Source of the DNA: Orychophragmus violaceus
Lineage: Eukaryota > Streptophyta > Magnoliopsida > Brassicales > Brassicaceae
Reading direction: 5' to 3'
Length of the DNA stretch: 64,000 nucleotides
NCBI GenBank assembly: GCA_030180135.1
Contig: CM058240.1
Coordinates: 68,939,581-69,003,580, forward strand
The notes beneath the pieces are model-generated. The model was not told where the DNA came from, searched no databases, and saw only the letters and a program-made list of their open reading frames with translations. Below are positions 54,748 to 64,000 of the stretch, in pieces; the stretch's first letter is position 1; every line of letters starts with the position of its first letter. Position numbers and translations under genes: made by a program.

Positions 54748-54758
54748 AAGTGGGAGAT
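54748..54758 (+). promoter_or_regulatory. Copia-2 polypurine tract
   Basis: AAGTGGGAGAT before the 3' LTR. Confidence 0.9.
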
Positions 54759-55390
54759 TGTTGGAATTATGTCCAGTAATCTCTGTACTGTCTCTAGAAA
54801 GTAAGAGTATGTCAATGATCAGACATAAGTCATATAATACTGGGGGATGGCTTGCTAGAGTCCGCTCATGATCTATAAATCATGGATTTATTGCCTTTAT
54901 TATATGATCCCATATGGGTCACACGCCTAAGCTAACAGGAAAATGTGTAGGAACGGTTTAGCAGAAGTACGGTAAAAGTGCTAGGCATTTACTGTACTAA
55001 GAGAGACTAAAGGGCCTGATTAAATCCAAGGGATTTAATCAGACTGAGAATTGGGCCCAAAAGCCCATAAGAACTGGACAAGGGTTTTAATAAATAAAAC
55101 TTGCCCTAGCTCTTATTTCTCAGCCATTCTCTGCGCCTCCCTTAGCCTCTCTCTGCGCCTCTCTCCTTTCGGTCTAGCAGCCAATTTCCTGCTGTGTGCG
55201 TGTGTGAGCCTTTGGAGGAACTATCTCTTGGTGGTTCTGCTGATCTCTGACCCGTACCTCCTCTTTCCGCTACATAAACAAGGTAACAGGTGAGATCCTT
55301 TATGATTCTAGCAAGAGAACCTAGATCTGGCATGTTTAGGTGAGTTTAATCTGAAGAACTGAATCAGGATTAACACCAAACTATCCTTCA
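54759..55390 (+). repeat. Copia-2 3' LTR
   Basis: 632 bp, with the hairpin at 54966-54998. It is 5 bp shorter than the 5' LTR through a small deletion where the 5' copy reads GGGGTCATGATGG. Confidence 0.95.
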
Positions 55391-55395
55391 GCCTT

Positions 55396-57180
55396 AGGAT
55401 AGGGTAAAGGAGGCTTATAGACTCTCTCAGGGATTGTTGTAGGTTTCTAGTCTCGTCTGCGATCAGTGTGGATCGATTCATAGGATGTGATGATCGACAC
55501 AGGGCGATTAAAAAAATATTCATCCTCTGTATCGGGTATGCGTCGATCGACACCAAGGGTGTGTCGATCGATGCTCGGCGCAGACAAAGATAATTCATCG
55601 AGAAAATCAGCTATGATGCTTTCTTCCTCATCCATTAGATCAACCTCATCCTCTACAATAACATCATTGACGTTCTGCATCTGATCAGTTCATCCAAATC
55701 CATTTTGTCTTTGCGCTGCTCCAGCATTCTGTTGAACCTGAACATCTAGCTTCTTTACATGAGTGTTCAGAGACTCAATTTTCCCATTCAAGTCCAGGTA
55801 CATAGCATATATATCCCATTGAAGTCCATTGTACTCTTCTGCTGACCCTCCAAGAGTTGTTCCAACAGACCCATCATCTTAGCTGGCTGCTCATTTTGTG
55901 GAGGAGGATTCTGATAAGAAGATGAACCATAATCTCTGGAGAATGAGCTGTTCTACTAAAAGGGTCTTTGAAATGCAGACTTTGGTGTGTAACCAGATGT
56001 CTGTCACTGCTGATTCCATATCTATGACCTTAATAACCAGCCCCAGTTATGTAATTGACGTCCTCAGTCTCATTAACATTTTCAGCAAAATGGATTTACT
56101 TCTTCCCAGTAAGATGCTATGGACAGAATCAATCTTGTCCTTCATATCAGCTATCTGCGAGCTATCAGCTTTCCCACCAGATTTCTGTCTTTCTAGATCA
56201 GCGTTCTTAGTGCTATTTCTGCATACCAATTTCTCAATCAGCTCTCTGGCTTGCTCTGGATATTTAGTGTTAAAGTTCCCATTGCTTGCAGCATCCAAAG
56301 CCATCTGATACCACAAATCAACTCCTCTGAAGAAAATGCCCAACATCTGAACCTCAGAGAAGCCATGATGAGGGCAATCTCTTTGGTACATCTTAAATCT
56401 CTCCCAAGCTGCTTTAAAAGCCTCTGTAGGTCCCTGTTTGAATGTCAAAAGATCCTGTCTAAGCTGATCAGATCTAGAATCATCATAAAAGTGCCTCAGA
56501 AACTTCCTCTTAACTGCATCCCAAGTAGTCAGAGTCCCAGGTGGAATCTGCTTCAGCCAGTTTGCAGCTTCTCCTCCAAGAGAGAGAGGAAAAAGCTTAC
56601 AGTGCAGGAAGTCATAGCTCACTCCATTATGCTTCATCCCAGTGACTAAAGACTCAAAGTTCTCTATGTGATCCATAGGTTGCTCATGTGGGAGTCCATG
56701 AAAGAGGTGATGTCCCACAAGCGTATAGTAAGAAGTCTTCAGCTCAAAGCCATTCCTTGGAAAAGCAGGAGGTACAATTGCAGACCTGTTAGCATAGAAC
56801 ACATCAGACCTGTTGTAATAAGAAAGTGTCCTCTCAGCTGGAGGCTCAGGTGCTCTAGGAGGCTCTTCAGCTCGTGGATTTTCTTCAGCTCGTGGATTAT
56901 CCTGTCCACCTTGAGCTCCTTCATTCTGTTCAGGCTGAAAAATCTCCTGAACAATCATGTTCCCATCAGCATCAAGTCTCTGACCAAGCTCATTGCAGAC
57001 ATGATTCTATCTATCTCTTAGAACACCATGCCCATCCCGAATCAGTATCACAACATTGGGATTCGCCATCTTAACTGGTTTTTGAGCTTTCCTGTTCGTT
57101 CTTTCTAACCTTGCAAGCTCCTCAAGTCCTAGATTCACGAGTTTCTTATCCGGATTACTTCTAGTCACACGATTAGGCAT
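55396..57180 (-). pseudogene. gag: Gypsy-2 gag
   Basis: The start is placed at the ATG 57178-57180 (MPNRVTRSNPDKKLVNLGLE), the first Met of a frame that continues into VVILIRDGHGVLRDR and then a TAG; the rest is open from 56958 to 56047. Athila-type Gag blocks are clear: HHLFHGLPHEQPMDHIENFE, LTTWDAVKRKFLRHFYDDSR, YQRDCPHHGFSEVQMLGIFF and LDAASNGNFNTKYPEQAREL. After 56047 the frame breaks. A later piece (55680-55447) carries the acidic, palindrome-encoded linker and joins the protease region across Copia-2. The 300-codon core is well preserved. Confidence 0.82.
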
Positions 57181-57404
57181 GCACTATCTGTTTATGGCAA
57201 GCGTCGATCGTCGCACAGGACCGCAACGATCGATTCAATTCGTGTGCGCGTCGATCGATTCAAAGAAGCGTCGGTCGATGCACAAGTCTTAGCGAGAACC
57301 TGAAACACGTAAAGACAGAAAGAGAAACAAAAATTAGTAACAAAAACAAAAACGAAAAACCTAGTCTAAACTCTAAACTCAAATCTATCGAAGACTCAAA
57401 AGAT

Positions 57405-57422
57405 TCTCCGGCAACGGCTCCA
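57405..57422 (-). promoter_or_regulatory. Gypsy-2 primer-binding site
   Basis: The minus strand reads TGGAGCCGTTGCCGGAGA, two changes from the gypsy-1 site TGGCGCCGTTGCCGGGGA. Confidence 0.8.
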
Positions 57423-57428
57423 AAAACC

Positions 57429-58595
57429 TGATATGCTCGAGTTTTAATCCCTAGAGCTACACTGCAAGTGACAGACGTGACTAGTAGTATATAGGGGTCG
57501 AATCCACAGAGACTCAAGAATCTTACGATAGACTATAGAGGTTCGAATTAAGCTAAGCGGCAGCAGAGAATAAGCAGTAAATCAAATCAGTAAATTAAAC
57601 TAAACGATTGTAAGCAAGCAAGAAAAGTGTCAGGTCAAGGGAGTTCTCAGGAAATCAGGAATACAAGCTAATCAATCAATCATGATCGAATTAAGAACTG
57701 TTCTAGAACTGGAATCACATAAGTATAAGAAACCAATTTTCGTTGCGAGTATTATCTATGTCTAGCAACCTAGCAAACTAACTTTCGTTGCGAGTTCTAG
57801 AGATCCTAAACATGCATTAATCTCAGGTTCTTTCGTTCACAATTTCCTTAAGCCAAATTTCTTTGTGAATAGTTAAATTGCTCATCTAGGTTCTTTCTAG
57901 CTAATTAACCAACTTTTGTTGCGGAAATCAACCTAACATCAATAATCCAAGTGGCCAATTTAGATTAAGCATTAAAAACAACCCTAGATGAAGAACTGGA
58001 AAGTATGAATCCCTACAAATTGATTAACCTAATATTCCATGAAATCCTTAATGAGAATCCCTAAACCTAACAAGTAAACTACTCATACATGGCAGATGAA
58101 ACACAAGACATGATGAATAGAATATTGAATATCATAAAAGAAATAAAGAAACAGGGCTCAAAATCTCTTCTCTGTCGAGTACAAGACCAGCCCCAAAATC
58201 TCTCAAACTTCGATAGAATAAAACTTAGCCTAAACAATGTCTTAAAAATCCTAATATAATAGCTAAACACGTTTTGGGCATCTTTGTAATTATGAGAAAC
58301 TTCTGGGCCAAGTTGCAATTTCCATAAATCTTCATTAATTGGCGAAAGTGTTTGATCCGCCTCTGTGTCGATCGATGCTACAGCAGTGTCGATCGAAATA
58401 GGCATCCAGTATCGTCTCTAACTTCTTCTTCTCGCACGAACTCTCCAAATTGCTCCAGAATGCGCCATAATGCCAAATATGCTCCAAACATAGCTAAACC
58501 TGTAAAACACATGAAAGGACTCCAAACACACACTAAAAGACTCGATAACAAAGACATATACCATGGTTAAAAGCCCTAAAAACTATGATATATCA
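57429..58595 (-). repeat. Gypsy-2 5' LTR
   Basis: 1167 bp, TGATATGCTCGAG...ATGATATATCA, followed by the duplication CATCA. Palindrome motifs lie at 58363-58400. Confidence 0.93.
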
Positions 58596-58870
58596 CATCA
58601 GCATGTAAATGGTGTTGGCATCTTTGGTCCAACGGAGCTGGGGCAAACCATTGCGCTGACGGCCCGATACGTATTCAACCAACAGAGGATCCCACATGAA
58701 TAATTCCTCGTCTTCCCGGAATCCAGAATTAATGTACCCATTTGGAACTCTTCGAACGTTCAATCCAACGTATCTGGGAACAAAGAATCCGCCATGCTTT
58801 TTTTTCTAAAGTATGCTTCTTCTCGTCTAGTCCATATGAGCGACAACAAAAGCCTCATTTTCTGTGCATA
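58596..58870 (-). pseudogene. Ulp1-like protease relic, upstream part
   Basis: An open minus-strand phase reads KHGGFFVPRYVGLNVRRVPN, then DEELFMWDPLLVEYVSGRQR and WTKDANTIYMLM. It reaches the gypsy-2 duplication and continues in phase at 44751, where a TGA follows (probably from TGG) and then DDRWVGLVIH. The MYMP-then-HWVGLVI arrangement is that of plant Ulp1-type proteases. The gene is cut again at 58873 by gypsy-3, so its N-terminal part lies beyond the window. Confidence 0.6.
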
Positions 58871-58872
58871 TA

Positions 58873-60059
58873 TGATATGCCCATAGTTTAATTTCCTAAA
58901 ATACACTGCAAGTGCACAGGCAAATGTAGTATATAGGGGTCGAACCACAGAGACTTAAGAATCTTATGATAGACTATCAAGCATCGAGTTAAGTTAAGCA
59001 GCAACAATCAATAAGCAAATAAATAAAAGCAGTAAACATACCAGCATACGAGTTTGTTTATCAAATACTAAAGGCTCTAGGTTAAGGGAATTCTCAGGAA
59101 ATAAAGTCATGCAAATTAACAATCAGTCATGGTCAAATTAAGTACCATTCTAGAACTCAAACACAAATGTAAAACTAACCAACTTTCGTTGTGAATTTAC
59201 TAAGTATAATCCTAGAAATCCAAATTTCTTTGCAATTCCTAACAGATTAAACTAGCATTAAGTGCATGTTCGATTAATTCACAAATTAGCTAAACCAAAT
59301 TTCTTTGCAGATAACTAATTTGCTCAACCTAAATAAATCAGATTCCAAATTACACTTTCGTGTCAATTTCAAAACCTAAGATCTAGATTCCAATTTATCA
59401 GGTTTGAAACTAGCTTTAAGATCAATTCATGTTGAAGAACTAACAGGTTATGAATCCTTAACTGATCAAATCAATCTAACATGCCATGAAAACCCTATGA
59501 GAGTCCCTAAACCTAACAATGAATCTACTCAGACATATTGAATGAAACAGACAACATAATTTGAATAGATTGCATTAAAGAAGTGTTGGGAATAGAAAAG
59601 GGGTTCAAAATCTTCTCCAAAAGCAGTACAAGGTTCAGAGCAGCCCCAAAGCTCCTAAACTCTCTCTAGGCAAAAGTGCGAATGTGTAACAAGAACAAAA
59701 ACAAAAAACCCTAATATAAAGTGTATAACACGTCTTGGGTCTCCTTTGTAAAGACTAGAACTTCTGGGTCAAAACTGCAAATCCTCATATCTTCATTAAT
59801 TCGCTGGAAATTTGCGACTTGGAGGCTGCGTCAATCGATGCATGAGTACATCGGTCGATGCTCAAGACGATCTCACATGGTGATTTCTGCTGATCACGGC
59901 TTCCACTCCAATCTTTGCCAAAAAATCTCCATAATCATCCAAGGTCCTCTAAACGTGTGTAAACCTATAAAACACCTGAAAAGACTTGAAAGACACCACA
60001 AAATACTCGAATATATACTTATATCATGGCTTAAAACACCCAAAAAACATGATCTATCA
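58873..60059 (-). repeat. Gypsy-3 3' LTR
   Basis: 1187 bp, TGATATGCCCATAG...ATGATCTATCA. It is most like the solo LTR at 4427-5608 (shared TTTCTTTGCAATTCCTAACA and TACACTTTCGTGTCAATTT blocks). Confidence 0.85.
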
Positions 60060-60074
60060 ACTCCCCCACACTTA
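60060..60074 (-). promoter_or_regulatory. Gypsy-3 polypurine tract
   Basis: The minus strand reads TAAGTGTGGGGGAGT. A related tract occurs at 60962-60976. Confidence 0.75.
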
Positions 60075-61414
60075 GCATTTACTTTCCCTCAAGCAAAACA
60101 GAAAACTAAGATAAGGAGAAGTTTGAAAACTTCAGAAACTCGTTTCATCGTTGAAGTACTACACTCAGATTCTCCTTAGTAATCCACATGAAAAAATGAA
60201 CCTGCAGACATCAAGACCAACATATATAATAAGAGCGGTCTAACCTATCCTAAGTAAACTCCAAAATCAGATTCAGAGCATTCAAATTCACCATACTGAC
60301 CTCTATAATCTAATAAGAGCGGTCTCACCTAGGTAGTATTGATCAAAGAACACATGGACTCTAACTCAATTAGCATATAACCACTCTACTATCTTTTTCT
60401 GGTTCCTTTCTTTTCCTTTCCTTCCTTAGCAACTGATTTTCCCCACTAGGTATCATTTTATTTTATTTCTATCAGTGCTCTTCCCGCATTGGGATGTACT
60501 TTGGATTCATTCCATGAATGCACATGAGGTAATAGGGGTATCTACCACTCTCGTGATCACTTCAAAGCTACTAGCTTACCGCAGTTTATCTCTCTTTTTT
60601 TACTTTAAGGAAGGGGGAGAAGGGAACCATACTTAGACAAGTTTACAAGCTGTGTCAGAACTAACAGAGGAATCCGACTCAAAGTATACCAAGGCCCTAG
60701 GTGAGAAAAATTAAGTCAAGTTAAAGGTGAAGTAAGTAATGGATTCTCTGAATACCTGAAGTGATATGGGTGTCCTCAGTAGGCTGATCTGCGTTGGGTT
60801 TTCTAATAGTCAGAGATCATTTGCATGCTCATCCAATGGTCACTTAGGTTCCTACAAGTATAATGATCTCCTCAAAAATTCATAGTTTCTTACTAACTGT
60901 TTTGACTCAATAAAATAGACTCAACTGGCTCTAAGAAAAGAAAAAGATTATGCCAGTACCACCTCCCCCACAGTTGAAACACACTGTCCCCAGTGGAATC
61001 GAAGCTTAGTTCAGTAAAAGATGAAAAAGGGACTTAATGTACTTCTGTTCGGCAATTTTTTACCAGTCTCGCAATTGCGTCGACCGACTCACATGTGCAA
61101 TGGTCGACGCATGTTTTGGGAAGGGTGCATCGATCGGCGCACATGACCGTGTCGATCGATGCACATCGTGTATGTTTTGTCAATTTTTGCAGACAGCATC
61201 TGTTCCGTGAATAATCACAAAAAATCAACCTATAAGCTATATAAACCAAAGTCAACGCAAAATAAAAGTAACCAGGTAGTCATATATAGCAAAGTGCATC
61301 ACTTCCAAAGTAGAAGGACTAACATTGACTCAAGAAAACATAAAAATGACTCATGGAAAATAAAAAGAAAGAAAGAAAAGTATAGAACCAAAGTCATGTA
61401 AATAGGAATCAAAA
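60075..61414 (-). other. Gypsy-3 3' untranslated region
   Basis: No supported gene. It carries GTCGACCGAC, GGTCGACGC and GTCGATCGATGC motifs at 61079-61165. Confidence 0.6.
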
Positions 61415-61926
61415 TCAAATCTCATCAGACTCAGTCTCATCATGAAGGCCGGCATAAGGATCAGAACCACGAGTCTCAAGAGTAGGCGAGCGTCTGCGTC
61501 GAGGAGCATGTGTAGGAACATGGACTCTCTGCTGACGTCCGCAAGAGCAGCTAGCTCTCATCTCCCAAAGTCCCTTCACTCTGTCATTCAGCATGGTCTG
61601 GAAGGCTCCTCTAGACATATATGCGGTATCCATCGGTGGATCAGGACATGGTATAGGCACGAACTTACCTGCTGCAGTTGTAGGGGCAGGCGTAGGTGGA
61701 GGAGCAAAAGAAGTAGAAGCTCTAGAAGTAGGAGGACCGAGAGGGTTAGAAGCTGTAGGTACTTTGCGCAAAAAGTTCATGTGAGGCTCAAAGCTCATAT
61801 CCAGTAATGTATCTACCTTCGTGAGCTCTGGTAGGGGAAGCTGCACGCACCACTCACGTAAGTCTGCATCATGGAAAACCGAAAGGTTTCCATCCTTCAT
61901 CCAAGTGGCACTCCTTAAGTGAGCAT
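61415..61926 (-). pseudogene. C-terminal part of a gypsy-3 3' ORF
   Basis: 170 open codons up to the Copia-3 insertion point. The start is beyond that insertion; the apparent ATG at 61963 lies in the Copia-3 LTR. The sequence has ADLREWCVQLPLPELTKVDTL, a P/A/T-rich low-complexity stretch (PLGPPTSRASTSFAPPPTPA), then CSCGRQQRVHVPTHAPRRRR and an acidic end. The position before the 3' UTR fits the extra 3' ORF (ORF-1, env-like region) of Athila elements, but I cannot confirm the family. The gene is truncated by insertion. Confidence 0.45.
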
Positions 61927-62607
61927 TGAAGGAATTTCTAGCAGTTCTAATCAGGATTAGCAACCCTAGTTTGAATTCCGAGCCTAGGATCTAAGGTTCA
62001 TATAATTGAATCTATGGGATCTCAGATTTACCTGGTAATAAGCAGCGGAAGGTTTGAAGATAATCGATATCACGAACCACCTCAAACGTTGTGCCTCTAC
62101 TGGTATCCACACGCACACAAACTGAACAGCAGGGATGCTAGTGCCTATTGAGATCGAATCTCCTGAGAGGTCTCTTTTCTAGTTCTGGCGGCTGTGTATT
62201 AGGTTAGAAAACAGTTTAGGTCGACCATATATCTTATATATGTCGACTTAAACCATAACAGAATTAACCAACGATTAAACCGAATTAATCTGATTAATCC
62301 GCGAGTTGCATCGATCGATGCACTATCTGCATCGATCGACACTGTCCCAGAATATTGATATCGAATGCATATCAAATATGCATTCACTAGATCATTACAT
62401 TAATGATCAACCTCGTCTTAAACGTCCAGTTTGCTTAGGTGTGTGGCCCTGTAGGATCATATAACACTAGCAATGAGTTCTCAACTCATTGATCATAAGT
62501 GGCTTCTAGCAAAGCGTTATGACTACCTAGTGTTATGTGATTGTCTCATCTCGACTATACGACTTTCACTTAGAGTACGTACAATAGATTTCAGGACATT
62601 CCCAACA
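61927..62607 (-). repeat. Copia-3 3' LTR
   Basis: 681 bp. It contains two perfect inverted repeats close together: GAATGCATAT/ATATGCATTC (about 62363-62385) and GATCATTA/TAATGATC (about 62390-62408). GCATCGATCGATGC and ATCGATCGACAC lie at 62308-62341. Confidence 0.88.
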
Positions 62608-62618
62608 ATCTCCCACTT
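62608..62618 (-). promoter_or_regulatory. Copia-3 polypurine tract
   Basis: The minus strand reads AAGTGGGAGAT next to the LTR. Confidence 0.88.
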
Positions 62619-63432
62619 GTACTGGAATCATCTATTCCTTTAATCCCTTTGTAGCTATATCTCAATCTAGCATAAGGCAAGAACTGTGTCATCCTTATTA
62701 AGCTAGATCACGTTTATCGAATCCCGATTTGTACTGATAAAACAAACGACTGACAATCACCTCGTTTGAGCATGGCCACGCATTTCCAGTATCAAATCTT
62801 CTATAGGCCCAGAGATATTTAACTCCTGTTATATAGGAGGTACAAATTCCATCTTGTTCCATCCATGTCTCTTTTATATCTCACGATACGCCTAATCAGT
62901 GTCTTTATAATCACCAGTTACGGCTGACGTTTGACAAAGTCAAGACGAACCAATCCATATAAGAGAGGACATGATGAACTCAGGTCTAAGGACTACACTC
63001 TTTAGTCGTAATGAGAAACTCTTATGACACTCATATAACATCTTGTAGAGTTCTCATTAACGGGTCAAATCCGATCATGTGTTCTTTAACACATATCTAT
63101 GTGATTGACTTTAATACACTTATTAATGACTCCATGAAACATAGTCATCAGTCACCTCACATACTAGTCTCACGTAGTTGTTAATGTCCCATTTTAACAA
63201 CCTCGACCAGGGACCATTTATAATTTATATCATTTATTGCTTATAGGGTTTCATGATCAAGTCACATACTTGATGACCTATAAAATGTCATAAATTACTT
63301 TGGGACAATATATTTAATTAACACAATTAAATAATGCTCAAACAATTTCATTAAAAATAACATAACCAAATTATTTTTTACGAACATCAAGTCATAACTA
63401 AAAACCAAATATGACTCCCACTGAAAACAAGA
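62619..63432 (-). other. Copia-3 3' UTR
   Basis: Non-coding; same order of weak landmarks as in the other copia 3' UTRs. Confidence 0.6.
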
Positions 63433-64000
63433 TCATATCTTAAGAAATCTAATGCCTACAGCAGCAGTGTGAAACTCATGCTTAGGCCTTGGGAGGGGCT
63501 TGGTCAGTGGATCAGCTACATTCTCATCCGTCGGGACTCTGCTGATCTTCACATTTCCTCTATTCACAATATCACGGATAAGGTGATATTGCCTTTCTAT
63601 GTGTTTGGATTTCTGGTGTGATCTAGGTTCCTTTGCTTGCGCAATGGCTCCATTGTTGTCACAATACAAAGCCACTGGCTCAGAAATGCTAGGAATCACA
63701 CCAAGTTCAGTAATGAACTTCTTGATCCAAACAGCCTCCTTTGCCGCTTCAGAAGCAGCGAGGTACTAAGCTTCAGTTGTGGAATCTGCTACAGTGTCCT
63801 GCTTGGAACTCTTCCAGCTGACTGCACCGCCATTCATGCAGAAGATGTAATCAGATTGTGATCGGAAATCATCTTTGTATGTCTGAAAACTTGCGTCTGT
63901 GTAACCACTTACTACCAGCTCATCACTTCCTCCGTACACCAAGAATTTATCCTTAGTATTTCTCAAATACTTCAGAATATTCTTGACTGCTGTCCAGTGA
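63433..64000 (-). pseudogene. Copia-3 pol, RNase H end (partial)
   Basis: The minus-strand frame reads RNTKDKFLVYGGSDELVVSG, QSDYIFCMNGGAVSWKSSKQ and DSTTEA, then a TAG at about 63766 replacing the next codon of the conserved TEAEY motif. It continues in the same frame through CDNNGAIAQAKEPRSHQKSK to a normal C-terminus. Apart from that single stop the visible 180 or so codons are intact, a much milder state than in Copia-1 and Copia-2. The rest of pol is outside. Confidence 0.85.

Larger units (their letters stand above)
48108..55390 (+). mobile_element. Copia-2, chimeric non-autonomous copia element
   Basis: A 7283-bp plus-strand element with a perfect GCCTT duplication (48103-48107, 55391-55395). 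The LTRs are 637 and 632 bp; the 3' copy lacks 5 bp near 54845, and I see about two substitutions. LTRs, primer site, leader and 3' UTR resemble Copia-A, whereas gag and dead pol resemble Copia-1 down to shared stops. The switch points are near the gag start (about 50490) and about 53935. Recent LTR identity with a dead pol implies trans-mobilisation. Confidence 0.93.
44752..58595 (-). mobile_element. Gypsy-2, Athila-like element lacking RT and integrase
   Basis: A minus-strand element with LTRs at 57429-58595 (5') and 44752-45919 (3') and a perfect CATCA duplication (44747-44751, 58596-58600). Inside are a primer site, gag (57180 to 55396), Copia-2 (48108-55395), protease (48107-47260), a 3' UTR and a polypurine tract. 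Without Copia-2 it is about 6.5 kb. The RT, RNase H and integrase are missing at the same place as in gypsy-1. It inserted into the Ulp1-like pseudogene. Confidence 0.93.
58873..64000 (-). mobile_element. Gypsy-3, Athila-like, partial (runs off the window)
   Basis: The 3' LTR is at 58873-60059, followed on the plus strand by the polypurine tract, a 3' UTR collinear with those of gypsy-1 and gypsy-2, and the end of a minus-strand ORF (61415-61926). Copia-3 interrupts at 61927 and fills the rest. The 5 bases before the LTR are ATATA (58868-58872); the other duplication copy is outside. Unlike gypsy-1 and gypsy-2, it has a distinct 3' ORF instead of a protease end. Confidence 0.8.
61927..64000 (-). 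mobile_element. Copia-3, partial copia element at the right edge
   Basis: On the minus strand: the 3' LTR (61927-62607), a polypurine tract, a 3' UTR and the end of pol, cut by the window end. The flanking 5 bases are AGCAT (61922-61926). Its LTR is related to that of Copia-1 (starts TGTTGGGAATGTCCTGAAAT in element orientation) but diverged. Confidence 0.9.

Noticed and set aside
61442..61807. 121-codon plus-strand frame
   Set aside because: Opposite-strand shadow of the gypsy-3 3' ORF.

Overview
The window reads as plant nuclear DNA, most likely pericentromeric or other heterochromatic DNA of a Brassicaceae species. The reasons are Athila-type Ty3/gypsy elements, Ty1/copia elements primed by initiator tRNA-Met, MuDR-like (MULE) transposases, F-box relics resembling the Arabidopsis At2g35280 group, and a Ulp1-type protease relic. 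No intact single-copy host gene, rRNA gene or functional tRNA gene was recognised. Family names come from recalled motifs, not database searches.

Layout. (1) 1-6.0 kb: decayed retroelement DNA with plus-strand coiled-coil ORF relics, tandem repeats and a probable minus-strand LTR, invaded by a solo Athila-like LTR (4427-5608, target-site duplication [TSD] CATAT). (2) 6047-13180: Copia-1, minus strand, 683-bp LTRs, TSD CTTAT, open gag but dead pol. (3) 13354-14186: small hAT-like element with 8-bp TSD. (4) 14.7-35.3 kb: MULE-1 transposase pseudogene split by a nest: a 3.06-kb solo LTR (TSD CATTG) holds gypsy-1, which holds the intact element Copia-A (24884-32592, TSD CTGCA, one 1325-codon polyprotein, two LTR differences). 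(5) 36.2-44.0 kb: three minus-strand F-box-like relics with MULE-2 (37792-42862) between them. MULE-2 has about 326-bp terminal inverted repeats, a 10-bp TSD and two convergent genes. (6) 44.4-58.9 kb: Ulp1-like pseudogene interrupted by gypsy-2 (44752-58595, TSD CATCA), which carries Copia-2 (48108-55390, TSD GCCTT). (7) 58873-64000: gypsy-3, interrupted by Copia-3 at 61927; both run off the right edge.

How the parts relate. Copia-A is the only element seen with a complete coding set. Copia-1 and Copia-2 share the same dead pol and an open gag, yet each has nearly identical LTRs, which implies recent movement supplied in trans. Copia-2 appears chimeric: Copia-A-type LTRs, leader and 3' UTR surround a Copia-1-type gag/dead-pol cassette. 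Gypsy-1 and gypsy-2 both keep gag and protease but lack reverse transcriptase and integrase. The LTRs of Copia-A, Copia-2 and Copia-1 share a hairpin whose arms have changed in step.
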